DNA of 64,000 nt. Source: Perca fluviatilis (taxonomy: Eukaryota; Chordata; Actinopteri; Perciformes; Percidae). Location: NCBI RefSeq assembly GCF_010015445.1, contig NC_053118.1, positions 19,705,437-19,769,436 on the forward strand, given 5' to 3'. A program made the translations under genes and the position numbers. Within the stretch, counting starts at the first letter, position 1. The number at the start of each line of letters is the position of its first letter. This document shows, one piece after another, positions 12,801 through 22,707 of the stretch. The notes under the pieces were generated by a model. The model made no database searches. It had not been told where the DNA came from and saw nothing but the letters and a program-made list of their open reading frames with translations.

Positions 12801-15800
12801 GTAGAACAGATTCAAACAAGAGAATATATTAGAGGTAAGTATGTCATTTCAATTTTTATTTGATCAACTCAAACAGAAAAAAAGAAAAAAGGGTACAAAC
12901 GTCCAAACCAAGCCTGAGAAATGATTCACACAGTGTCATGCAATTCTAAACCTGACAATACCTGAGGCTATTCTGCTACTTTGATAACAATCTGACAGTT
13001 TCTTTTGTTGCTAATGTTAATGCTCATCAACTTTAAAAGACCATCTCCAGAATGCACATACTGTAGTCCCCATCTTGCAGTTGAATACTGGCTAAGTGAG
13101 ACAATGATTTTCTGCATTATAATGTTTACGTTGTGACTAAATATTACATAAATGATTATAAACACTCTAATCAGTTGTTCAGTAACACTCTCCAGGCTCT
13201 TAAAAAAGAAAGTAAAATATGATTGAAATACAGAGTGAAACAAAAAAAAGCTTTACAAACCCAAATATCAGATGAGGGCCTCTCTGTGCCATGTGATCAA
13301 GAGAGAACACACTAATATAAAACACTTATAATGACATCTTGAAATGGATTCAGTTAAAATGTTCCAAACCTGTTATTATATATCTAGTCTGTGCAACATG
13401 GTAATACAATTTATATATTTCCACAAACTAAGTAACTGTGCAGTTTAGTCAAAAGTTGCAGCAGAAGTGCAGAGCCTCAAAAGACAAGAATACTACACAG
13501 AGCTTAGACTGATTAACCCTAATACTGTCATAGTGAATTATCGCAGACAATCATACAGTAACTTCATACGGTAACGAATGTGTCCTAAAGGATGTGACCT
13601 TCCTGAGTAGCATTTTCATACCTGTGACTCATTGTGCTGAAGAAAGTTTCCACCTGATCGGTGTCTTCTGGCTCTGTTGAATCTCTGGAAGTCTGGCCCT
13701 CCTGTTGAGCCTCTTCTTGGTCTGGGACAGCTTCCTGTTGGTGCCGAGGCTGGACAGCGTTCGCTTCCTTGTTGTTGTTGTCCTGCTCTCCGTGATTTTG
13801 GTCCGCTTTGTGCTTCTGCTCTTCTTTTGTCTCCTTTTGATCGTCAACTTCGTTTTCCTCGTCCCCCTCTGCTGGTTGGTCGTAGTGTTCAATCTCAGAG
13901 GTATTCTGGGTAGTGTGTAACTGAGGATCGACTCCCCCCTCGGCGACTGAGCTGATGCTGTTGGCCGCATCAATGTCTGTGTGACACAGTGAACAAACAG
14001 TAAACATGTGCAATGTATGTAACCAGACAAAGGGGTAAACAGAATATGGTTTCGGTCAAGATGTTTATCACAGCAAGTCTGAAGCCCAGTTTTCATCAGA
14101 CTGGGTGTTGCAAATTGTGGAAACAGCTTTCAACAACTGCACAACTGTCATGTAGACTTATTATTAACCACTTGAAGGGTACACCGATGCAAACCTCATG
14201 CTCATCCTTCATTTAGTGTTTCAATAAAATTATATGACAAACTTCAAGAGCAGCACTACATTGTGTATTGAGTAGAGATGCACCGATAGACCGGCCGGTG
14301 ACCGGAATTGGCCGGTTTTCACGTGCTCGGCCATGACCGGCGACCGGCAGGTCAGTCTGACATTTGCCGATTTCATGCTGGTCAACGCTACAATTAACTG
14401 ACAACATAAGTTATACGAGTTACAGTTCTCAAGGACGCACGCACACACGGACGCGACAGCCCAGTCTCTTTTTCCTTTCTCTCAACTTCTCCGCCTTTTG
14501 TCTCGCGTACACGCTCGCAGTGTGTAGCGCGTGTCCGCTACATGTAGGGAACCTCGTGAATTAACCTGCAACATGTCAGCTATTTAAAAATTCTTCAGCG
14601 TGTGTGCAGAAATTAACAAGTTTGCAATATGCAAATTTGTAATCGGTGCATCTCTAGTATTGAGTATAGCTGCACTGACCTCTATGGGTTGAAAGCCTCA
14701 ATAGGTCACCAAACCTCACAGATGGGTTTGGTAAGGGGTGACTGGTTTCAGTTGTGACCACACCCGACTGTGATTTAGCATAGCGCTTCGTGAAATGCTT
14801 TTCATTACTTTCTTTTTGTTTTGCTTTGTTTTTTTTTGTCCAATACAGAAAGGACTAACACCTTAATTACAATACAGCAAAATGTTCTTCAACTCTTTCA
14901 TATCTCGTAAAAGTCTGACAATGAGTTGTTGTTTTAATATTGGACTATCAAACAATTGTGTAAAAACATTCTGTCTACATTTTCTTAGATGTGTAACAGT
15001 GTTAACTGGCACTATTGCATCGTATCACGTCTGAACCAAACGTATGTAATATATTCTTATGCAACATGATGTAAACTATGTATCACAAGAGAGGTCTCTT
15101 TTATGTACTGTATTATTTATAGGCATCTCATCAGTACACTTAAAAATGTATCATGCGTTTTAAATAATGTATGATTGCATTTACGGTGAGATAGCATATG
15201 TATTATAGATAACCCAAAACAATAACTTGGAAAAGATTTAGGTCTTATTTTCCATCACTGGCAGTAGCTTCCTCCTATATAAAGGCTTTGTTACTGCTAA
15301 GGAAAATGCAATATTGTAACTGGGGCATCCATCACTGTCTGCTCACTAAAAGGCAATAATCCATCCACATCAGTTCAGATGGTGTATACACAACAACCAG
15401 GCCCCTTTTGATGTGTGTGGTCTTTCCTTTATGGAATGCAGTAATGGTTTTCAGTTCAGGAAACTCGTAAAGTGACTGTTTGGACATCTGACTCACCTGA
15501 TGGGGAAGGATGTTGTTCTGGTCTATCTGGCTCATCTGGCCCTTCTACTCCAGAGTCAAGGCTCTGGTTGTCATGTGCAATTGCTTCTCCTGAGGATTCA
15601 GACAAATCTCTCCATCTGGAATGAATTTGAGTGCACAATGTTAACTCTAAAACTTGGGATGCACTTATTTTGGGCAAATATAATTGGCAATTGTGTCTAG
15701 TGCCACAGAAATGCAACATTAATGGCAAAATATTACTACATCAACAGCAAACGCAATGGGTATTTCATTTTTCACCTCACTTTGCTAAGTGCTACTTTGA

Positions 15801-17657
15801 ACATCTATGTGACAGTTAATGAGTGAGGAAGAAACAATGTCGACAATATAAATACATAATGACAGAAAAAAGCAACCTACTTTTCTCCAAGGTTGTGGTT
15901 TAAATGATTGACAGGTTTAATCTGTTGGAGAAACAAGACATTAGGGGGTCATATATGTATGTATAATTAAACAACCTGTACCCTTTATACTAGATTTAGT
16001 AAATTGTAATTTCCCCACTAGGGATCAATAAACAGTATAAATTATTATTAGATGCTATTAGGTTATCTGATTAGACACATAAGTGGTGACAAATGTACCT
16101 TCTGAGGTTTGATGGCTGCTACTGGAGGAGACCCTGGTGGACTCTGTGTTGCCATATCCGTACTAAAAGAACGGTTTGCTATCTGCATGCATTCCTCCAG
16201 AGTCTTAAGAAAGGTGGTGCATGTAGACTTTACCATGTTTCCAGTGTCTATTCCGGTCTGAAAAGGGCACACACACATACACATTGGCCAACATAGCCCT
16301 AAATGTCCCGACACGTTAAGTCTGTTCTTTGGTAACAGCAAACTAAATCTGCTCAAATCTATAAAGCTTTAAAGAAAATGTACTTGTGATAACATTTTCT
16401 GTCTGTCACAGCACACAACAATTTGATCTCTTGCTAGTTGCAAGTTCGGCTACCCTACTGTATACTGCAGCTTCACACCAACAGCAGCTTCTCTTATTTC
16501 ATCAGTTCGTCCAAACCTTAACCTTACCTCCGCTGTGTCTGCTAGCTCATCATTCTCCTTTATTTTGTTGACTTGTTGTAGAAGAAGGTCACAGTACAAT
16601 CGGAGTTCTGACATCTTAGTTTTCAGTGCCTCTGTGTTCTCGTGGAGCTCTGTAATAATAACAGCAAATGAGCCAACGTTTTGGGAAAACGTTTACAATA
16701 TTTTACAATAGAATACTAGCTGTTAAAGCGCAATCCATGCATCCAAATACCTTTCTCTCTTTTTGTTCGGTTGTCTGTAAGGCAAGCTTTGGATGTTCCC
16801 AGTGCCACCAGCCATTTCTGCCTCTCTGCTGCATTGATGGCTCTGAGGTAAAAGTACTGCTCTCCTGGTATGGTCAGGTCAACTCGTGTAGAGTCAGAGG
16901 AATGAACTAATAAAGCACAGCAGCAAACAAGGAGAGATGCTTGTCAGGACTTCATCCAAAAGTCAGAATAAAGTCTCTCACTCACTCACTCACTCACAAA
17001 TACAGTTAGACAGGACGAGTGAGCCATATACCGACCTTGGATTTCACATACTGAAATCTTAATGCTGCCCTTGCAACCTTTCCAGGCATCTTCTTGGGAG
17101 TCATAGTAAGACAACGTTCCTCCATCAAGCACAAACCAACGAGGTTGCCAACCTGAAATATAAATGCATTTATGTTTAGATCATTGCAACGGTGCTGTTT
17201 AACGAGTAACGTTATGGGTATTTCACTCTTCAATGTTGGAAATCAATTCGTAAAAGTCACAATAAAACAGCGTTATCTAACGTTAGCTTCATAAACTTGG
17301 AAAGAGTTAAACCTTACGTTATGTTAGCAACAGCTAACGTTAATTGTTAAATCAGATTATAATGGCAGATGGAGGGAACTTCCTAAATTAGAAAGCGCTA
17401 AAATTACATGTTAAGACTACATAAATAAGGTTAACTTCTAATTCGTTAAACAGCTATTAACGCTAATTTAACAACGTCAAAGAGAAGCTAACGTTAGTTA
17501 ATTGAAAGTGGTGTTCCGATAGTTTGACTGACGGTAGCTAACGTTAACGTTGCTAGCTAGCTGCCTTAAAACAAACACTATAACCAATAACACGCAGCCA
17601 GTGTGGGGTGAACTTACCACTTATGTAATTGGTCCACTTATGCAGCATTCCTTCCAT
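9838..17657 (-). CDS. plekha8: Pleckstrin homology domain-containing family A member 8 (FAPP2), complete
   Basis: FAPP2 moves glucosylceramide through the Golgi and binds PI4P and Arf1. Coding exons in gene order: 17657-17618, 17152-17036, 16906-16751, 16649-16528, 16257-16099, 15921-15881, 15615-15497, 13976-13622, 12792-12707, 11337-11279, 10500-10299, 10196-10135, 10035-9838. Phases fit and give 571 aa. Residues 1 to about 93 form the PH domain ([31 protein letters not shown]). The glycolipid-transfer domain fills the C-terminal third. Its headgroup residues are visible as D412, N416 and K419 ([11 protein letters not shown]), W459 (EALLWLRRG) and H497 (LRQYHGWVV). The end [24 protein letters not shown] is the FAPP2 signature. 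Exon 13976-13622 carries a long acidic Q/E/N-rich linker that makes this protein longer than the roughly 519-aa human form. All donors are GT, including a GTCGGT donor after exon 2. Confidence 0.96.
10773..11133. mobile_element. hAT-like MITE in plekha8 intron
   Basis: The 9-bp ends TAGAGGTGT and ACACCTCTA are perfect inverted repeats. The inner region also mirrors (ATCAATGCATC / GATGCATTGTGACGCATCGA). Flanks TAAAGTAC and TAAAAGTAC look like an 8-bp duplication altered by a 1-bp indel. 361 bp, no coding capacity. It lies in the intron between the exons at 10500-10299 and 11337-11279. Confidence 0.7.
11650..12131. mobile_element. Fold-back repeat in plekha8 intron
   Basis: The left arm starting GACCTGCTCGCTCTACATTA at 11650 and continuing into the TGGTCCTC..TAGAGTCT segment is mirrored by AGACTCTGGAGGACCA and GGGATAATGTAGAGCAAGCG ending near 12085. 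Smaller internal palindromes surround 11800-11960 (CAATTACAG..AATACT). A third copy of the GCTCGCTCTACATTATCC word follows at 12108-12131. Target duplication not resolved. Confidence 0.65.
14273..14656. mobile_element. hAT-like MITE with perfect 8-bp target duplication
   Basis: The ends TAGAGATGCACCGAT and ATCGGTGCATCTCTA are 15-bp perfect inverted repeats. GTATTGAG is repeated exactly on both sides (14265-14272 and 14657-14664), the 8-bp duplication made by hAT transposases. A GC-rich cluster of GACCGG/CCGGTC words follows the left end. It lies in plekha8 intron 7 (between exons 15615-15497 and 13976-13622). Confidence 0.88.
16978..16999. repeat. (CACT)n short tandem repeat
   Basis: Five CTCA/CACT units in plekha8 intron 2, about 37 bp from the exon 17152-17036 donor. 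Confidence 0.8.
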
Positions 17658-18159
17658 TGTTTAATTATGTGGTTTTGCCGTTCATTACTTGTTTATCATA
17701 ACAAGATATGATGCACAGCTGATTGCAGCGACTCCATCGGGCCCCGAGTGAGATTAGTGGAGTAACGTCCTAGGCTTTACATTTCACCTACGTACATAAA
17801 CGTGCGTAAACTTTGTGTGAATAGAGCTCGAAAAGAGAGACTAACGACGTTCCTCCCGTTTTACATCAGAGGGATTAATACTGTGGGTGCGGATTATGGT
17901 GATTGACACAAAAAAGAACCAATAGAATAAAAGAATATAGATAAAGGGCGGAGTTTTGGAATAAATTATCCAATTGAAGAGGGAGGAGGGCAGACAACTG
18001 AACAGTGGCTGTGTTCAGGCGTTCATGCAGAAGTTGGCTGCCACGTAGTTGGCATTCCTGCCATGCATTTATTTTAGGGCACGTTATTGCATTTGTGTTG
18101 AAAGGTTCAAATACGCATTTTGTAAGTTTTGCGAGTAAGTGATCATTTTGTCTATCAAA
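17658..18159. promoter_or_regulatory. Shared promoter between plekha8 and fkbp14
   Basis: Only 502 bp separate the two divergent start codons, so one region must serve both genes. Visible elements: CCAAT at 17919-17923 and 17970-17974, a GGGCGG GC-box at 17946-17951, and CCACG at 18041-18045 preceded by TTGG, which loosely resembles an ER-stress element. There is no TATA box at a useful distance. The human genes are also head-to-head as I remember, so the arrangement is old. Confidence 0.65.
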
Positions 18160-19566
18160 ATGATTATTTTTTCTATTTGTTCGATATTGCCCTCATTGTT
18201 TGTGTTTGTCACCGGGGGAAAACTGCCTGAGCCAGAAGTGAAAATTGAAGTTATACATAAACCCTTCATGTGTTACCGCAAGTCAAAGTATGGAGACATG
18301 CTTCTTGTTCATCACGAGGGATTCTTGGAGAGTAATGGCACCATGTTTTATTCCAGGTAATTTGTTGCAGGAAGCTGCTGCATGTATTGATGTGCAATGT
18401 TACATTCCGTGTGCAGGCAAAGTCACTGCTATATATGTATGTATATGTATCTATTGGACTACTGTGCCGCAACCCACCACCACTTGTCAGTATGTGTGCC
18501 ATGGTCCATTCAGACCTCAACATTAACCACTGGACTGTCCTTATAGTTAGGTAGCAGACACTTGACCCTTAATATATTTGTGATATCAATTCTGTGTGTA
18601 CTGGACTTTTCTTTCTCAAAGCAAACTGTGATGGATCTTTGTGACTCTTGGCAGCCGCAAACATGGGGATACAAATCCAGTATGGTTCACTCTTGGGATT
18701 CGAGAGGTGCTCAAGGGTTGGGATAAGGGTCTGCAGGGCATGTGCACAGGAGAGCGCAGGAAACTGACCATCCCTCCATCTCTGGCATATGGCAAGGAAG
18801 GAAAAGGTAACATAGACTATTTGTAATACACAAAAACATGTTAGAGAGGGTCTTTTGATTCAAATCCCCATATCTGTGTGCTTCTATTGCAGTGGTTCTC
18901 AAAATGGGGTCCGGTCCCCAACAAAAAGGGGAATAATTTATTTTCACTATAATTTCATCCATAAGTAACACAATGGCAAATTGTATGACTATTTTGCTCA
19001 TGGGTTTCATTCACTTTCTGTAATAAAACATCTAAAAGCAAAAACATTATCAGGTAGGGGACCCTGGGACAAAGTCTTATCAGATGGGGGTCCGTGGTCT
19101 AATTTGTGCCAGTTTAGGGGTCCTTGATGTGAAAAAGTTTGACAACCACTGTTCTATTGCATAACCTTTTTTTGGTTTACAGGCAAGATCCCACCAAGCA
19201 GTACCCTCATTTTTGATATTGAGCTCATGGAGATCCGAAATGGTCCCAGGTCACATGAGTCTTTCCGGGAGATGGATCTCAATGATGACTGGAAGCTCTG
19301 CAGAAAGGAGGTGTGACATTATTTTAAACTACTTTTCTTTTGGCATTAAGGGTGTAAGTTGTGTTTTTGTTGCTATAGTGAATGCCATTATTCTGTCTGC
19401 ACTACAGGTGAAAGAGTACCTGAAGAAAGAATTTGAAAAACATGGTTACTCACCTAATGACACACACCATGAAGTGATGGTAGATGACATCTTCAAAAAT
19501 GAGGATGAAGATAAAGATGGTTTTATATCTGCGAGGGAATTCACCTACCAACACGATGAGCTCTAA
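18160..19566 (+). CDS. fkbp14: Peptidyl-prolyl cis-trans isomerase FKBP14 (FKBP22), complete
   Basis: FKBP14 is an ER-lumen prolyl isomerase that helps fold collagens. Exons: 18160-18356, 18655-18806, 19183-19310, 19408-19566, giving 211 aa, the same as the human protein. The start ATG at 18160 opens a signal peptide ([20 protein letters not shown]); an in-frame GTG upstream was not chosen. The FKBP domain runs from about residue 30 to 135, with [32 protein letters not shown] and [17 protein letters not shown]. Cys38 and the Cys of GMC can form the family's disulfide. Two EF-hands follow: [12 protein letters not shown], and [12 protein letters not shown]. The ER retention signal HDEL is the last four residues. 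N-glycosylation sequons are NGT and NDT. Confidence 0.97.
18890..19151. mobile_element. hAT (Charlie-type) MITE in fkbp14 intron 2
   Basis: It begins CAGTGGTTCTCAAA and ends TTTGACAACCACTG, the classic Charlie-like hAT terminus. TTCTATTG is duplicated exactly at 18882-18889 and 19152-19159. GGGGTCC/GGACCCC words lie inside both ends. The right edge is only 31 bp from the exon 3 start, so the insertion has not disrupted the acceptor. Confidence 0.88.
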
Positions 19567-19808
19567 AAGGACTGATTACTTGTGTTTGTGTCATGAATCT
19601 CCTCCAAAATAGTGACCTGAATTGTTAATTAGTTACTGGGCTTGTTTTTATACTGCAGTTGAACAGTATTGTCTCACTTTTAGTTGAACATTTTATGGAA
19701 AATGAGATCCATAATGAATTTATATCTCCATTTTGCACTGGTAATGTCGCCACCTCAGATGAATTTAGGCTACAGTATTAGAGTTTTTTTTTGTTAAACA
19801 TTACATGA

Positions 19809-19814
19809 AATAAA
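19809..19814 (+). terminator. fkbp14: fkbp14 polyadenylation signal
   Basis: AATAAA lies 243 bp after the stop codon and is followed by a TG/T-rich stretch (ATGTTTTTG), giving a short 3'UTR. Confidence 0.65.
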
Positions 19815-19829
19815 TGTTTTTGAATTAAA

Positions 19830-22707
19830 CAGAGCCTTATGTTAATTTAGTTGCATTATATTTACAATACATGGGCCGAAAACTGAACCTTTGTATGCAG
19901 TCATCCTTGGTGATGTGATACTGGATGATGATAGTTATTCTCTGTGTACGTCTTCATTGATCACTAGAGGGCACTCTTGTCCTAGACTTTTGTACAGTAT
20001 TATACTTACAAATCTTTATCAAATTTAAATCTCAAAACAGCAACAATGCACTTTCAGGGGTCCCTCTCTTTCAGTTTCTAGATTTCATACTGTTTCTGGC
20101 AGATGAAAATGAGAGTAGTCACATATACAATTTCATGCCATCAGGAGTGAAACACAGAAAACTATGCCGTAGGCTTATATAGATGAATATTCCAAAACAC
20201 GCCTTGAAGGAATACCATTGAATTTTAATTTTTTTCAGTTAATGTATTATAGTGAGCCTTAAGCAACCATCAAATCCCCTCAGTCGCATCAATAATGTAC
20301 ATTTTGCAGTGAATAAACTAAAAAAAGTAATTTGAGAACCATCCATATATAGGAGGGGAACATTTTTTATCATACTCATAGCTCTGTCAAATTACACTAA
20401 TTATACAGTATGTCAAATATGTGAGTCCACATATGACAAGTGACTTGCTGGGATCATTGATTATGACTGAAATAATGTTAAAATAAAATGTCCTATGATT
20501 ATAGTAAAATATCTATAGTATCTAGGACTCCCTGGAAGAAGAGATTGCGCATCTCAATTGGAAGGTCCTGGCTAAATAAAGGATAAAATAAATCCGCTAT
20601 GTAGCATCAACAGGAAGCACAATCTGTTTCAAAGAATGCAGTGATATGTGTGATAGCTGTCAACGCTGTTCTCAGTCTATTTTTCTCAAACCATACAAAT
20701 TAAAGCTTTGTAAGATTTTGGTTGAGTGAATCTTGAAAGTGGACCAGTGACCCAAGTTAAATTGACTAAAAATTAATTCTGATGAGGCTTACCAACAAGC
20801 ATATCAGCACAATGAATATTAAAGCCATGGTAAGACATATATCACAATTGCTCCATCACATAGAGGTGCATGGAAATCACACCATAATAAGTGAACACTG
20901 TAGGCATACTGCAGTTATGCAATTCAACTGTTATTTTAGTCACCAACTTTAACTAGAACTAATCCTATTGCAATTATTTACATAAGAAAAGAGGTGCTAT
21001 TGATGTTTTGCAATGCTGAAAATTATGAAGGCTGACATGCACCAGTGATATTCTCAGGAACCAGAAACAGAGTTTTAGAGCGCGAGAGAGTGCCATTAAA
21101 GCAGCAAGCCACAGTGTGAACACTGTGGTGCAACTATGTCTTCTCTCACAAAGAGCACCACTGTTTTTCTCACCAAGGAAGTTCATATGGTATCTGGCAA
21201 AATTCCACCCTGCTGACCACACCTGCAGGTAAAACTGGGCGAGTGGCAATGTTATATGGCAGGACAGATTGAATATTAGATATGCTTCTATGTGAAATAC
21301 CTCTCAAGGATATGGCAATAGCTGTTACACGATTTATAAAAAGGTTGTTAACCACATATCTGTGATTCACTGTGCTTCAGGAAACAAGCTTTCATCACTA
21401 GCATAGGGCTGGGCCTTTCTTCTCACTGAACCTCTTCTACAGTAATCACACCCACATTGCGGTAGGATTATGTTAAATGGAGACAAACATTGGCAGAAAG
21501 TACAACAGGGCACACTATTTTCAACTGAAGTAGTCTTTCCTTTAATAAGTCGACATTTGATAAATTACATTTTTTAATTGCAACCGTCACAAAAATACAT
21601 TTTGATAAAATGGATTCGTAGAAAGGATTTACTTAATCACATCAAACCAATTGTGAAAGAAACATGCTTGGTGCAGCTGTAATATGACTACTGACTTCTA
21701 TGGCACCGTGAAGTGAATGGCAACTACTTCTGCACCGAGCAATGTTACTGGCATTCAAAAAGAAAAGAAAAAAAGTGGGCCCAGATTATATTTGTTCACT
21801 TGAAAATATCCAAAATTACAGCATGTAAATGGAAATACTACAAAACTGGCAACCAACATGTGTGCAGAAGAGTTTTGCAATAGGACATGTGAATTAAAAT
21901 GACCAGTATTTGTTCCACCTGTGTATTCCTCACCATAACACTGAGTACATTGAAAATGGTAAATCACCAAACTGTCTCTCCTCTGATACTTTTTTTCTAC
22001 GTTGTGATCAGTTTTGTATTTAGACATCAATTCAACAAACATTCTCAACAGTATATATTATTGTGACAAAAGAACATGATGCAGCGTAAAAGACAAAAAT
22101 AAACATCTTTACAAAATAAATCTTTACACTTGTTGCAAAAAGTGCTTCATGAGCACCCAATTGTCTCATTTTTTAGAACCCACAGTTAAAATATTTACCA
22201 TTACATGATCTAATTTCATCTACAATTACATTTCAACTAGCGTTCCCACTAAAAATACCAATATGCACACATATGTAAGGTGGGAACATTACCTATGCTG
22301 CTGCTGTGAGGCATGGTTTACACAGCGACGGCACTGATTGACGGTCTGCCTGGGGCAGATTTCACACAGCGCTGTCATCATGACTGAGTCTACACCAGGT
22401 AGTGACAGTCTTCAAATTAAACAGAGGAGGGAACAGCACTGTAGGTAGTCAAAAATACTGGATCCTTTCCTAATAGAAAAATGATGGTCTTGGCTGGGTA
22501 TAAAAAAACCAAATGTACAGTAACAAGACAATGTCAACACTAAACCAACTTCAACTAAAACAGTCATGCGAGAAAGAAGTGTTTCAAGTTCAATTTGATC
22601 ACAAACTAATCTGAAACGTCATTAGAATCAAGGTGGCTTGAATTTCCTCTTTGACAGAATAAATAAGTGTCCTTCGTTTCTGTTATAAGGCCTGTATGCC
22701 TCAGTCC
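19830..22707 (-). other. chn2: fkbp14-chn2 convergent spacer and probable chn2 3'UTR
   Basis: No exon is supported here. The part close to 22707 is expected to be chn2 3'UTR on the minus strand. I could not pick its poly(A) signal with confidence. No repeats with clear ends were seen; short open frames on both strands have no known content. Confidence 0.4.

Noticed and set aside
13677..13920. Two hydrophobic plus-strand frames resembling membrane segments
   Set aside because: Antisense shadows of the Glu/Gln-rich plekha8 exon; GAG/CAG codons read backwards give Leu/Val runs.
13629..14096. 155-codon minus-strand frame with many Lys/Arg
   Set aside because: Overlaps the plekha8 exon in a second frame; only the frame joined by splice sites to exons with FAPP2 sequence is supported.
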